A stretch of 64,000 nt of DNA from Alentia gelatinosa. Its lineage: Eukaryota > Annelida > Polychaeta > Phyllodocida > Polynoidae. This document shows positions 1-10,689 of this stretch, piece after piece. The notes under the pieces are model-generated. The model saw only the letters and a program-made list of their open reading frames with translations. It made no database searches and was not told where the DNA came from. The position numbers and the translations under genes are program-made. The stretch spans positions 177,639,263 through 177,703,262 of the forward strand of contig OX465579.1 of the NCBI GenBank assembly GCA_950022655.1. Direction: 5' to 3'. Position 1 is the first letter of the stretch; the number at the start of each line of letters is the position of its first letter.

Positions 1-39
1 GGGAATCCAACGGACGGTGGACCATTAGTGGTTCCTGAT

Positions 40-150
40 TGTAGTTCGGCCAATGGAAATGGGTCTTTAGGAGAACTAAAAGAATCTCACGGTTTTCGTC
101 GGCCAATGGAAATATGCTTTGTGGCATAAGGCCGTAAAAAATCAGGGACT
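40..150. repeat. Fragment of inverted-repeat element (GGCCAATGGAAA family)
   Basis: The text GTTTTCGTCGGCCAATGGAA near 94-113 and a second GGCCAATGGAAA just upstream match the ends of elements at 17362-17580 and 44001-44845, whose ends read roughly CCCGTTTCCATTGGCTGACG and its complement. This copy is partial. Positions 151-340 hold nothing recognisable. Confidence 0.55.
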
Positions 151-344
151 GACCTGAAACGAGAATCTTTACATCCACAGTAAGGACATTTCCTGATGAT
201 ATCAGACATGTAATATTATTAAGGTTATAAATTTGTTATCATTGTCAGCGACCTGTGACTAATGTTAGGAGATACCTACATGCTCTAAGTATATGTAAAC
301 AGTGAGTGAGTTCACATGTGGGAATAATTAACACACCTCCGAAA

Positions 345-585
345 GGCAGTACACTCCGCCAGAACGTTGTAATGACTCAGTTTCCACTTTACCGAATCAC
401 GCTATTTTAACTGTTTCCGGTAAGTGATGTTCATTTTGTGCCGCAGTCACTTGGAGATAGGACGTGAAGTGTATAGAGTGTTTTATCATTATATGTAGCG
501 CTTTTCACATTTTCTGGGTTAAATCTACCGTGCAGGATCCTAGCATCATTTTCATGGCTGTTGATGTAACCTAACGGAAGTGGGT
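345..585 (-). repeat. Dispersed ~240-bp repeat, copy 1
   Basis: This is an inverted copy of the segments at 55885-56130 and 57640-57870. Shared blocks include CCGGTAAGTGATGTTCATTT and GATTTAACACTGGAAA-like text. In the better copies both ends carry GGTAAGTGATGT or its complement, so it is probably a small non-autonomous DNA element. Confidence 0.6.
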
Positions 586-1281
586 GCACGGCTGAGTGGA
601 AATTCCTCCATTGTTCACTTATCCAAATAAACACATTCTGAAAGATTCTACATATCGGGCTTTGTCTTGAGTTTACTCTATTTAGATACTTTTTACTTGA
701 CTAAACAGATGGTTTCTCGTTCAATCTATGTTAAATGTGTATTATGTCAAATACCAAAACTTTAAAGCATATATTCAATAATTCTATCTCTAGACTTTTA
801 TTTTAGTTCCCATCTTCAATATTCAAGTAACATCACTCAATTTAGAGTCAATGCATAGGCAACCCTGAGGTCCTATCTTGTCAATACATATTAAAGTTTA
901 TTTAAAGTGAACAATATTGGGATACATGGTCCTTCATTCTTGAAATACGGCCCGACACAGGGCCGTATTTTATAGATTCAAGACCAAGAACTTCATTGCT
1001 TCGGACTCAGTTACTACGTTTCCTTATTGTTTCATGTATATATCTAAAAATCATCAAAAGTAATATTTCATACGCATTAAACCCCAGGCATATGATAATA
1101 TGTAATGCGCATTTTTGCAATAATTCAAATATAACGATGCGAAAGAACAGTGCATTGACAAAGACAATAAAATTATCATGGAACCTCTCAGAGGAATGAT
1201 ATGAAGTATGAATGGCCACTTCAGATTTCTATGAGTTAGTACATGTATGGTCACCTCAAATATTAGTATTTATCATCCATG
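586..1281. other. AT-rich intergenic stretch, one short hairpin
   Basis: No coding region or known repeat is seen. The only structure is a perfect 10-bp hairpin at 944-969 (AATACGGCCC / GGGCCGTATT, 6-nt loop). Confidence 0.4.
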
Positions 1282-1282
1282 T

Positions 1283-2258
1283 CCATGTAAACTGTTGTTT
1301 CTACGTTACCCTATAAGATCAGATGTCTGTGTAAACTGCTGTGTCTACGTCACCCTATAAGATCAGATGTCTGTGTAAACTGCTGTGTCTATGTCACCCT
1401 ATAAGATCAGATGTCTGTGTAAACTGGTGTGTCTACGTCACCCTATAAGATCAGATGTCTGTGTAAACTGCTGTATCTATTTCACCCTATAAGATCAGAT
1501 GTCTGTGTAAACTGCTGTGTCTACGCCACCCTATAAGATCAGATGTCTGTGTAAACTGCTGTGTCTATGTCACCCTATAAGATCAGATGTCCGTGTAAAC
1601 TGCTGTGTCTATGTCACCCTATGAGATCAGATGTCCTTGTAAACTGCTGTATCTATGTCACCCTATAAGATCAGATGTCTGTGTAAACTGCTGTGTCTAC
1701 GTCACCCTATAAGATCAGATGTCTGTGTAAACTGCTGTGTCTACGTCACCCTATAAGATCAGATGTCTGTGTAAACTGCTGTATCTATGTCACCCTATAA
1801 GATCAGATGTCTGTGTAAACTGCTTTATCTACGTCACCCTATGAGATCAGATGTCCGTGTAAACTGCTGTATCTATGTCACCCTATGAGATCAGATGTTT
1901 GTGTAAACTGCTGTGTCTACGTCACCCTATAAAATCAGATGTCTGTGTAAACTGCTGTGTCTACGTCACCCTATAAGATCAGATGTCTGTGTAAACTGCT
2001 GTATCTATGCCACCCTATAAGATCAGATGTCCGTGTAAACTGCTGTGTCTACGTCACCCTATAAGATCAGATGTCTGTGTAAACTGTTGTGTCTATGTCA
2101 CCCTATAAGATCAGATGTCTGTGTAAACTGCTGTATCTATGTCACCCTATAAAATCAGATGTCCGTGTAAACTGCTGTGTCTATGCCACCCTATAAGATC
2201 AGATGTCTGTGTAAACTGCTGTGTCTACGTCACCCTATAAGATCAGATGTCTGTACAC
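1283..2258 (+). repeat. 44-bp minisatellite, about 22 units
   Basis: The unit contains CCCTATAAGATCAGATGTC followed by TGTGTAAACTGCTGTGTCTA. GATCAGATGT recurs from 1317 to 2241 with an exact 44-base step, so no indels were seen over about 22 units; variation is by substitution. An inverted array of the same unit lies at 15447-16105. Short ORFs across it are repeat artefacts. Confidence 0.95.
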
Positions 2259-2442
2259 ACCTGAATCTGTTTTTCCTGGTTGTGCAATGTTTTACAAAGA
2301 CAGAGATGACCTTTCTTTGTCGGTGGTGTGCAACCAGCGTGACTTGTGCGTATTTCTAACTGTTGGGAAACACACCTGGGGCAGCGTGACGTTTGTGTTG
2401 TGGAATGTGATGCTTACCAAAGAGACCACAACCCTTCAGTGA
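2259..2442 (+). repeat. Unique tail of the 44-bp-array element, copy 1
   Basis: About 185 bp directly following the array. It is repeated in inverse orientation next to the other array (15262-15446), including GACCTTTCTTTGTCGGT-like and CAAAGAGACCACAACCCTTC blocks. Array plus tail therefore behave as one mobile unit. Bivalve elements with internal minisatellites are a plausible parallel, but the class is not established here. Confidence 0.75.
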
Positions 2443-2585
2443 GATCAGGCTTGAATTTTTTATCAGAAATAGTGCAGTAATGGGGTGCTGCATGGGGCCT
2501 GTTGCTAAACCAATAGAAATCTGGGGTATTGTGCAATGGAAATGGCGATGGGAAGATTTGGGATTTGTTATGCATACATCAAGTG

Positions 2586-2880
2586 ATAATATCAAGAGAC
2601 GTCACGAGTTTGAGTCTGAGTTTATTTATGCCACGCATTTTGTTGGCTCCATAATTTCACAAGTCGAAGACGAGTGACATTACAGAGCCAACAAAATGAG
2701 TGGCATAAATAAGCTCAATCTCAAACGAGTGGCGTCTAGATTTTATCCTACCCCGTTTCCATATTTTTTCAGTATCAGAAAGTAGTGGCATAAACAACAC
2801 TTTATGTCATACCCGTGACATAAATAAATCCCATGTTAAACCTATGGCGTCTTTTATTAGGGGTAGGATAAAGCATGGAA
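2586..2880 (-). mobile_element. Composite palindromic element (module A + hairpin)
   Basis: Inverse of the copy at 46655-46945. The hairpin arms contain CATTTTGTTGGCTCC and its complement around the apex TCACAAGTCGAAGACGAGTG. Module A follows, bounded by TTTTATCCTACCCC and GGGGTAGGATAAA. The common outer ends are ATAATATCAAG and GGATAAA. No transposase is encoded. Confidence 0.8.
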
Positions 2881-3608
2881 ACTAGCTTCCAAGGTAACAG
2901 CGGACTCTGCCGCCATTCAGATACTTTATCATATTTTCTTTATTTTTAAGCGGTATCATTTACAATAAATACCATAAATACCATTCACTTTTTTATCTTT
3001 TAAATTTATTCGAATAAAACACATAACGATATACAAGTCGCCGAGAGTACGGCGATCTTCCATCATATGTCAAACAAAAAAGGACAATAACAAGACAACC
3101 TGATTAAATTCCCAATGTATATCTGATATCCTGATGAGTTGTAACACTGTGTTTATCATCATATTAATCATGTAATCAATAATTGATTAATTAACATGCT
3201 GATTTTCATCTGCATGCTTTTTTTCTTCTTTTGTTTTGTTTTGTTTATTTCTATCAGTTCTACTGCTGAATGTATGAATGAACTTACTCGGGAAATTTCT
3301 CGGTATCATTATGTCTCTCATCATCCATTAAATCCATCGTTGTCACTGTTGTTACAATACCTTAGTACATAAGATGCTTAAGTCATGTCAACCCCGTATG
3401 TACACAAACAACGAAATGGCCTACTACGAACACGACTGGTACCTAGATCTAATATCTAAGAAATATCATAAAAATTTCTAGTATCTTCTACTAAATGTCC
3501 AAATATTCAAAATGCCAACTTGATGTATTGTACATATTGTCCAGATGTGATCTAAATCAACATTTAACTTGTTATCTTATCTCCATTATCATTGTCGCAT
3601 AACATAGG
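2881..3608. other. AT-rich intergenic DNA, nothing recognised
   Basis: No ORF with coding character, tRNA-like sequence or clear repeat was seen. Confidence 0.4.
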
Positions 3609-3925
3609 TTTTATCCTACCCCTAATAAAAAAACTCCATAGGCTTAACATTGGGTCACTGTATTTGGTCTGGAGTTCAGAAAAATGAAAAATATCGCTCT
3701 AGTGGGATACACTTGACAAATGACGTTATTTGTTAACGTAGAAGTAATTTAGACGGACGGGGTAGGATAAATTCTAAACCAAACTCGAGTAAGTCATATT
3801 AATGTTCATCGCACTCCGGAAAGATCGCGTATTATTGCGCGAGGCGAAGCCGAGAGCAGTAATACGCGATCTTGCCGTCGTGCGGTAAACAACAACACGA
3901 CTAACTCTTGTTTGGTTTCTCCATA
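3609..3925 (+). mobile_element. Composite palindromic element
   Basis: Module A runs from TTTATCCTACCCC (3610) to GGGGTAGGATAAA (about 3770). A hairpin with outer arms AAACCAAACTCGAG / CTCTTGTTTGGTTT and inner arms GATCGCGTATTA / TAATACGCGATC surrounds the apex GAGGCGAAGCCGAG. The arms differ from those of neighbouring elements although the plan is the same. Confidence 0.8.
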
Positions 3926-4423
3926 GTATGTTAGCTTATTATCACCATCATAGCAGTCCTAGGGACTTATACCTGACCGCATTGTACTTTATTCTATGTA
4001 ATACCGCGGCTACAAGCGGGTCCTGACGGATAACGGCCTAGCCGAGCCAATTGTTGTAAATACAATGTCCCGAATAAAAATTGTGAAAAAAAACAAAAAA
4101 ATAAGATCCTGAATTTCATTGTAACATTTTTAGATGATATTTCCATACAGGATCTGGCCTAGATTGAAAACCAAGTATAATGTTGAATCTATGACCTATA
4201 AACAAATTATAAAAAATACAGAAAATATCTAAGTGTAAAGTGAACTTTGTTCTGTAAGTTTCTCGCACTCAAAAATCCAGATCTCATGATCTCTACTATT
4301 TGAATACCATTTTACTAAAGATAAATACAAAAATAAACGTGATGTATATATATATATATATATATATCAGATCTCATGATTTATTATCCATCGTATACAA
4401 AGCCCCCATTAAAAATGTATGGG
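3926..4423. other. AT-rich stretch with a short (TA)n run
   Basis: A TA dinucleotide run lies at about 4343-4368. Nothing else is recognised. Confidence 0.4.
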
Positions 4424-4570
4424 GACTCAGTAAACCACGACCCATTGTATAAGACCTGTCAGATACCACAACTGTGGTATACGTATTCAAACCTGTGGTA
4501 TACGGCCTCAAAACCATGGTATACGGGGAAAATAGTCCCTTTTGCTATAAAGCAAAGAAATAGTCCCTAT
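4424..4570 (+). repeat. Repeat pair with 41030-41160 (inverted)
   Basis: It contains GTAAACCACGACCCATTGTA, CTGTGGTATACG repeated, and CCATGGTATACGG. The same blocks in the same order occur on the opposite strand at 41030-41160. Confidence 0.7.
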
Positions 4571-4634
4571 TGTTATACCTTTTGATATGGATAACTACTG
4601 GGTTTAATTTGTTCGAAAATAAGGATAATGAATA

Positions 4635-4777
4635 CAAAAAACGATGATTTTGTGGATAGGCAGCTCTGTAAACCACTCGAGGTTGACGTCGTAATACACT
4701 CGCTTCCACTCTTGTATTACTACACGTCAATCTATCATGGTTTACAGCTGCCTGTCCACAGAACCATCGATTATTGT
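4635..4777. mobile_element. Long hairpin element
   Basis: The arms pair over about 60 bases: CAGCTCTGTAAACCA with TGGTTTACAGCTGCC and TCGTAATACA with TGTATTACTACACG, around CTCGCTTCCACTCT. The left arm alone recurs at about 40950-41020. It resembles the hairpin half of the composite elements. Confidence 0.65.
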
Positions 4778-5627
4778 CTATGTATACTACTGCATCTAGA
4801 GTGACTTGTGATCATCTTTGTGAATCTATTTCGGGAGATCCACTCGGCAGTATAAAACAAACACCTAACATGGTGTCCTTCATCCACAGTCACTCATTTA
4901 GCACTGTGTCCTAATGTGATCACAATTTCCCATGTATGGGACTTTGTATCTCTTTTTTCTCAATGTTATGATTTTTTTTTATAATCATATTGATATGAAA
5001 TGAATAAATGTGAAAATCTTCTCCAGTTTTCCATAGCCCTCTTCCTCATGGAGGTATGCGAGATATTTCTCATCTTTTGGACAAAACACATACACACATC
5101 TCTACAAGATGGACCAATAACATGGGAAGGCTTGGTACATGTGACCACACAACACCAATCAGGGAGAGGTTGACATCGGATTAAATGTGGGAAGACGTGG
5201 CGTATCTGGAAGTGCGAGCCTTTCTCCTACCACATCCTACCAAATTTTTTTTCCAACCACGGATCCTCGACAGGTCCATCGGAACGAAGAAATTACAAAC
5301 AGAGGTTGACATCGGACATTTACATATTTCCTCCTGTCTCAGTCCGGTAGTGGGAGAAGTCTTGTCACATACCAGCAGTCGCTTCAGCAGGTCACACGTT
5401 AGAACGATTGACATAAAATTAAATCATAAATGGAGATCATATTCGCGAGGTAAATCTGTGAAATCAGAATCACCTCAATTTTTCTCTTAAAGCTACAACT
5501 AAATCTCCTGAAACACGCGGCAGTATCTTACTGATATGTAAATTTTTTTCAGAATGACTGAGAACCTCCAACAAGTTTAACTTTCACCCGACCACACATC
5601 TCTCCAAGTAACCCGTTCTTTATATAA
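4778..5627. other. Intergenic stretch, nothing recognised
   Basis: The phrase GAGGTTGACATCGGA occurs twice (about 5172 and 5305). The open frame at 5185-5490 has no recognisable protein character. Confidence 0.35.
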
Positions 5628-5925
5628 CCTCATCTCACCCCTGGAATTTTTGTCCCATTGGTTTAACATTGGGAACTCGTTCTCTATACCCCTACGAGTA
5701 TTGAAGTCCATTCTCCATGGTCTATATCTTATGTGTCGTTCATTCCTTTAGTGTGTACAGGGGTGAGATAAATACAGAAAGCAACTCGTTTTGGTTATGT
5801 CTTTGTTCTCCAACTTATTAGAATGCTACGTGATATTCACTCAGCTTTCGCCTCGTTCATATCACTCCACATCAAATGTTTGGGGAACGACGACTTTGAC
5901 CAAAACTTGTTGGTTTTTTCTTTAA
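5628..5925 (+). mobile_element. Composite palindromic element
   Basis: Module A starts CATCTCACCCC (5632) and ends GGGGTGAGATAAA (about 5773). The hairpin pairs AACTCGTTTTGGT with ACCAAAACTTGTTGG around ATTCACTCAGCTTTCGCCTC. Close relatives lie at 23113-23262 and 33515-33715, with a half copy at 6822-6880. Confidence 0.75.
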
Positions 5926-6166
5926 TATCAATATGGCATATACGAAAAGTACATGTGTACTTAATCATCAACACTGGCCTGGCCCTATTACCTATATATC
6001 ATAGTTCTGGGATATATGGCTTCATACATCAAAAATATGCTGTGAAATTATTGAGCAGATATATTCCGATACAGTGGGATATAGCGGGATACATGTATAT
6101 GGTGCACCCCTCTCATAAGACCTCACACTCTCTAAGTCATATTCTGTACAAGGTTCTCACTGCGCT

Positions 6167-6347
6167 CTATGGGAGAAGAATTCTTAACGAACTAGGCTTA
6201 GAGCCTTGAGAATCTAGTGGCACACAGTATTCCCGCTAGGTGGCATCATTGATTTTGGGTTGCATCGATGTATGTCTTGAGCACGGGAGGCAGGCCAGTG
6301 GATTCTCAATGCTCTAAGCCTAATCCGTTAAGAATTCTTCTCCATAG
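6167..6347. repeat. Palindrome with ~52-bp arms
   Basis: CTATGGGAGAAGAATTCTTA and its continuation, with AGGCTTAGAGC, are mirrored by GCTCTAAGCCTAA and GTTAAGAATTCTTCTCCATAG, separated by about 75 bases. It is probably a small foldback element. Confidence 0.65.
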
Positions 6348-6678
6348 GGCGTCATGATAATGAATATCTAACACCTTAGAAGTACGATCAACGGGAGTCC
6401 CACATAGCTATTGTGTTATGGCTGTCGCCAGCTTGCCAACCAGGTGGTGCGTCCAATTATCAATAGATTTTATCTAGAATATTTTTTTGGTTTGCTATAG
6501 AGGGTTTTAGTCTCGTTTCATGATTATCTTTGATTATGATAGCAGAAAATAGCGGTTGTCCCTAGATTACAGTGGCGCTATCTTACAATTTACAGATGAT
6601 AGCAGAACTAGCAATCACTCTGTGCACTTTATACTCGTTCTCCCTTTCTGTCTGTGATGAAGGAGACTGGTTTTTACC

Positions 6679-6822
6679 AAGCTCTGTGGCCAAGTGGTAG
6701 GGCCTCGAGCATTGGAGGTCGTGGGTTCAAACCCCGGTCGGGTCATACCAAAGACTTACACAAAAATGGTACCCACTGCCTATTCGGCTAACACCCGCCA
6801 TTAGAATGAGGAGTAGGGGTCT
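6679..6822 (+). mobile_element. tRNA-derived SINE (A and B boxes)
   Basis: An A-box-like TGGCCAAGTGG and a B-box-like GGTTCAAACCC lie about 40 bases apart inside a tRNA-like head that does not close an acceptor stem. A non-tRNA body with ATTAGAATGAGGAGTAGGGG follows. It ends where a half hairpin (6822-6880) begins. It is a SINE rather than a working tRNA gene. Confidence 0.65.
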
Positions 6823-6880
6823 AGGGCCCGTGGAGAACGACGACTTTGACCAAAACTTGTTGGTTTCTTCTTTATTATTT
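6822..6880 (-). mobile_element. Half copy of composite hairpin carrying AATAAA
   Basis: GAGAACGACGACTTTGACC and ACCAAAACTTGTTGG match one arm of the 5628-5925 element. Read on the minus strand, 6876-6871 is AATAAA, the first canonical polyadenylation hexamer downstream of the innexin stop, about 206 bases past it. Confidence 0.55.
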
Positions 6881-7081
6881 GAGGTAGCTTCTACAGTCAT
6901 ATACCTCAAACTATCTATCAAACCATCAAAAGTTTCTCTTAAGCTAATGATCCCCAATTAGTACTGGCTGAAATGCTTCTTTCTGGACATAGTGGTTTAT
7001 AATAGATTCTGGTATAAATAAAGGTATTTCATGAAAATGTATTGCAGCAAAATACATCTTTCTGTGTAATTAGACTCCTGA

Positions 7082-7760
7082 CTATGCCTCAGGTAGTACC
7101 GGGTAGGTACGCTTCTTCGGGAGAGTGTCAGCATTCACTGAGGTACCAGCCACAAAAGGGATTGCCTCGGGTACATTTTCAGTGTCTGGTTTTTTCCATA
7201 AGTCCCAAAGAGCACAGATGATCTCGCTGACAGTGAGCGTGTTGGTGTTGTGCCCGATGAGACGCAGAAGAAAGATGCCGTCAGCCCGCAGGTACTTCCG
7301 TGTGAAGATTCTTGCATTTTCACGATCCTCATTGGTTTGCAGTCGCTTCATGTGCTCAAGGTGGCTCACAATATAGTTGATCTTATCGGTAACTGACACT
7401 GCTCGTGCAATCCAGAGGAGCATGCTGCCGACAGATAAAGTAGTCACGCCAACAATCCAGAACCAGAGGAAGGTGAAAACTTTCTCATTGTACAAGTTGA
7501 TGGGTAGCGTGCACTGTACTGTATATTGGTGAACGGCTCCTAGTCGACGGACACCAAAGTCACACATGGAAACGAGTGGGAAGGCAACGGAAGGCGAGGA
7601 GGTCCAGTCTGTATCAGTTGCCATCCAGCGAACAACACGGATGCCGTAGTCAGAGTAGTCGATGCCCAGCACTGATGACAACAAGTACAGCTGCCCGATG
7701 CCTACCAATACGTAGAGCGCTTTGGTAATAATGTACAATACACACAGGTACGCGCCGAAT
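7082..7760 (-). CDS. Innexin, coding exon 2 (C-terminal half)
   Basis: This exon encodes residues 189-414 of an innexin, a four-pass plasma-membrane channel subunit of invertebrate gap junctions and hemichannels. The acceptor is TTTTTTCGCTGCAG, so the exon starts at 7760 with one base completing a phase-2 codon. TM3 spans about residues 197-221 (LYIITKALYVLVGIGQLYLL). Extracellular loop 2 has the two conserved cysteines at 255 (FPLVSMCDF) and 272 (YTVQCTLPINLYNEK). TM4 spans about 285-308, starting at the family motif FLWFW. A charged cytoplasmic tail of about 106 residues ends at the TAG of 7084-7082. All landmarks are intact and the length suits the family, so it is very probably functional. 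Which innexin paralogue it is cannot be told by eye. Confidence 0.95.
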
Positions 7761-7766
7761 CTGCAG

Positions 7767-8890
7767 CGAAAAAAGAGACACTGTGCATTTAACTACTTGC
7801 ATTGGATATATATCATGGATGTTTTTGGTTTTTTTTAATGAAATCGGGCCACCGATTCCTGAAAAAAAGGTTTTTTATAAACATATATCATGGATGACAG
7901 TTTGGGTCATGAAAAATAGTGGAAATATTTTTCATGTAAAATTCGATACCTCAGAGGAACTGAAAATACATGAAATATACATCGGTGTTGGCCATTGAAT
8001 GGGGCCGAGGGTGTGAGGGGCGGTTCAGACCGCTGGTTTATTGTCGTGAATTAGGCTCAATTTATACTCTCCTTGTTTTGTACAAAATAAATTATAAATG
8101 GGAAGTTAGAATAATGTCATCATTGAATTGAGTCAATGTTGTACATTTAAACAAATCAAAATGTAGGTACCCGAACCACAGCAAGCGGTGAAAATCAGAT
8201 CCAATACAATCCTGACACCTGTTCCCTTTATCTTGGATCTTTGTTAATCTGTCTGTCCAGGGCGCTATGGGTGTGGCCAGTTAAAATCAGTAGCTCAAAG
8301 CACGGACAAGCCCAATTTTCTTTTTTTTTCAATTTAGAAATTGTCTTTTATTATTCAATATAAATTGATATAATTGTATGAAGTTCTGAAGGATACTATG
8401 CAAGCATGTACATTAATTATTTAGCGGTTAGTTAAGCTACCAGCATCAGAATGGACACCTATTGAGATGTCCGTCCAAAAAGAGAGTTATCAGGATCAAG
8501 GACAGGACAATCACAGATTTATTAAACATCCTGGAATGATATTCCACGAAATCATTCACATCATCACATTCTCATTATCGTGTTCAACTTCAGCAGAGCA
8601 AGACTGACATTTGAAACTTACCCGATAGTTGTTTAACATTGTGAATTATGTCTGTACTACTATGAAGTCCCAATTGTTCCAGGGCCCGAATGGAAGAATT
8701 TGGTAATATCCCTAATAAAATTGTTGTTTTTTTTAAACAAATAAAAAGAAATTCAAGTCCCCATCCTTCTCCCTGTCCTTTGTGAGGACAATCCATGTTT
8801 ATTTAATGCTCCCTCCTAGGACAGTCCCAGAACTAACATATAACAGTCCTAGGAGAATCATTTCTGGTATTAAACGGCCCCCTGATCATA
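7767..8890. other. Innexin intron, 3' part: nothing recognised
   Basis: The intron runs from 10689 to 7761 on the minus strand (GTGAAT...CAG, 2929 bp). This part is AT-rich without clear repeats or ORFs. Confidence 0.5.
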
Positions 8891-9140
8891 ACAAGAAAGA
8901 AACCGATGAGTGTTTGGTCTGTGTCCTCGTTTGCCATCGAGTTTGGAGTGAACAGTGATAGGAATGAGGTGATAACCGAGTGAGTATTCTGAAGCACTGC
9001 GAACCAGATAGTGAACAGGAACAGGGATTTATCTGTTTATCACCTGTTGAGTATGAGTTACCGTATTCGCAAGCCCATTGAGAACGAGTTCGTAATGTTC
9101 AGCCTATGGACGTTTATAGCAGGCTAAGATAAACACGGAA
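8890..9140 (-). mobile_element. Decayed composite palindromic element in innexin intron
   Basis: The complement reads as degenerate module A (GTTTATCTTAGCC, CCATAGGCTGAACATTACG, TTCTCAATGGG). The adjoining segment has an apex-like GAGGTGATAACCGAGTGAG between weakly paired arms. It is an old copy. Confidence 0.5.
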
Positions 9141-9167
9141 AAATAATCCCCACATTTGTTAGAATAT

Positions 9168-9448
9168 GGCCTGGCGTCCACCTACTATGATTTGGCTCCG
9201 ATATGGTCTACGATGAACCTCCCGATAAAAAATCAAAATCGTGTCGGAAGGTCACCTAATATCGGGCCAGTTGACCACATTTCTGCGATTAGACACCGAT
9301 AAAACCCCATACAATGCGTGGTGGATTGGCATGCCTAGACATATGTATGCGATTTTGCACCTTCCCGATATGTCTCCGATATTTGCTTTCTCTATCGGTG
9401 CCATATCGGTAGGTTCAGATTTCTATCGTAGTTGGTGGACGCCAGGCC
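9168..9448. mobile_element. MITE-like element, ends GGCCTGGCGTCCACC
   Basis: Perfect 15-bp terminal inverted repeats (GGCCTGGCGTCCACC / GGTGGACGCCAGGCC) enclose 281 bp that contain several CCGATAT and ATCGGT motifs. No clear target duplication is seen. It lies in the innexin intron. Confidence 0.7.
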
Positions 9449-9797
9449 TTATTGTGCATTTTTCTAATTTTACAAGATCAACAATTCAAAGATACATCCA
9501 TACTCGTCGCAGCAGTTTGTAATTAACACTATAAATATAGTCTGAAACTGGGGACTTGGGAGGACACTGAAGTCCGTGGTTTTCTGAGTAACATCTGCTG
9601 ATGGTGCGGCAGGGAGTGGTGCTGAAATCATACCCCACAGCTATGTGATACGGGGACGGATCACTCCGCTATACATCCGTGAGTGGTGGATTCATCCGCT
9701 CGTTCAGAAAACCGCAAACTGCAGTGAATATCACACGATACCAATTCATACACACTCCATACACATTTTTTTTTAATTGGGTCAGTTCGCAATTTTT

Positions 9798-9990
9798 TAT
9801 CTCACCCCTGATTTTTTTTTCCTCATAGATTTATCATTGGGAACTCTTACCCAACGCCCGTTGAGTATTAGAAAAAAAATACTGATTTATCATTAAACCA
9901 TATTCCTATAGGTATAGGAATAGGGAAAACAAGTACTGATGAAAGAAAGTCAAAGTTACTCGGTAAAGCCCTGTCTCCACTTTGCGATTC
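9798..9990 (+). mobile_element. Composite element, truncated (first of three in tandem)
   Basis: Module A starts TTATCTCACCCCTG and carries ATTTATCATTGGGAACTC. It runs into TAGGAATAGGGAAAAC and AAAGTTACTCGGTAA, the hairpin arm seen at 37530-38130 and 60225-60390. Confidence 0.6.
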
Positions 9991-10061
9991 TAGGTACATA
10001 GGTACGTCCAGTCAAAACTCACAGTGGAGACAGCAAGTTTCCCTCCAGCCTCAAGTTTTAT

Positions 10062-10338
10062 CTCACCCCTGGTATTATTTCTCGATAGACTTAACATTGG
10101 GAACTCGTATCCAACGCCCATGAGATATTTAGGAAAAATATCCAATGCAGGATTATGTCACAAATGTTAGCCCATTAGTCAATGTGAAGGGTGAGATAAA
10201 TTCAGAAACCTGCTCAAGTTTGCGGTCAGAGCTTGATCCCATCTAGTTTGAATCGCTACGTAATTCATGTGGCTTCACCTTGTGAATTACTACGCGATTC
10301 AAACTCGATGGGGTACGAACACTGACACTAAACTTTCA
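10062..10338 (+). mobile_element. Composite element (second of three in tandem)
   Basis: Module A runs from TTTATCTCACCCC to GGGTGAGATAAATTC. The hairpin pairs GTTTGAATCGCTACGTAATT with AATTACTACGCGATTCAAAC around CATGTGGCTTCACCTTGTG. Relatives lie at 28325-28615, 36311-36541 and 47590-47880. Confidence 0.8.
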
Positions 10339-10339
10339 C

Positions 10340-10655
10340 ATAGGTTTATCCTACCCCTTATATAAAATCCCACAGGCTTAACATTGAGATGCCAGTCAGC
10401 GTGGCATACGGACGTTTGTATGCTACTTGGGGCATACGGAATTTTGATGATTTTCATTCATGATTTTGATATTAAAATATTGTAGAGAGGGGTAGGATAA
10501 AATCAAAACCTGATTAGTTTTAATCTTGGCTCCCGAATGCCACTCCTGGCGTATGGTTCCGGATACCACTCAGCTCCGCCTCCTGATATCACTACGCCAA
10601 ACGCCAGTCGTGGCATACGGGAGTCAAGATTAAAACTCATCCGGTTTTACGATAT
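10340..10655 (+). mobile_element. Composite element (third of three in tandem)
   Basis: Module A runs from TTTATCCTACCCC (10343) to GGGGTAGGATAAA (about 10500). The hairpin arms AGTTTTAATCTTGGCTCCCG and CGGGAGTCAAGATTAAAACT enclose CCACTCAGCTCCGCCTCC. Its proximal end lies about 35 bases from the innexin exon 1 donor. Confidence 0.8.
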
Positions 10656-10689
10656 TCCTCTATAGTAAAAACCATAAACATCTATTCAC

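Noticed and set aside
1283..2258. CRISPR-like array
   Set aside because: Repeats are contiguous 44-bp units with no unique spacers, in an intron-bearing animal genome.
2586..2880. Helitron interpretation of the composite elements
   Set aside because: There is a hairpin near one end, but no TC start with CTRR end could be fixed, and module A has its own inverted ends.
5823..6209. 128-codon plus-strand ORF as a gene
   Set aside because: It begins inside a composite hairpin and runs into a palindrome; there is no recognisable protein sequence.
6679..6760. Functional tRNA gene
   Set aside because: A and B boxes are present but no acceptor stem closes and a SINE body follows directly.
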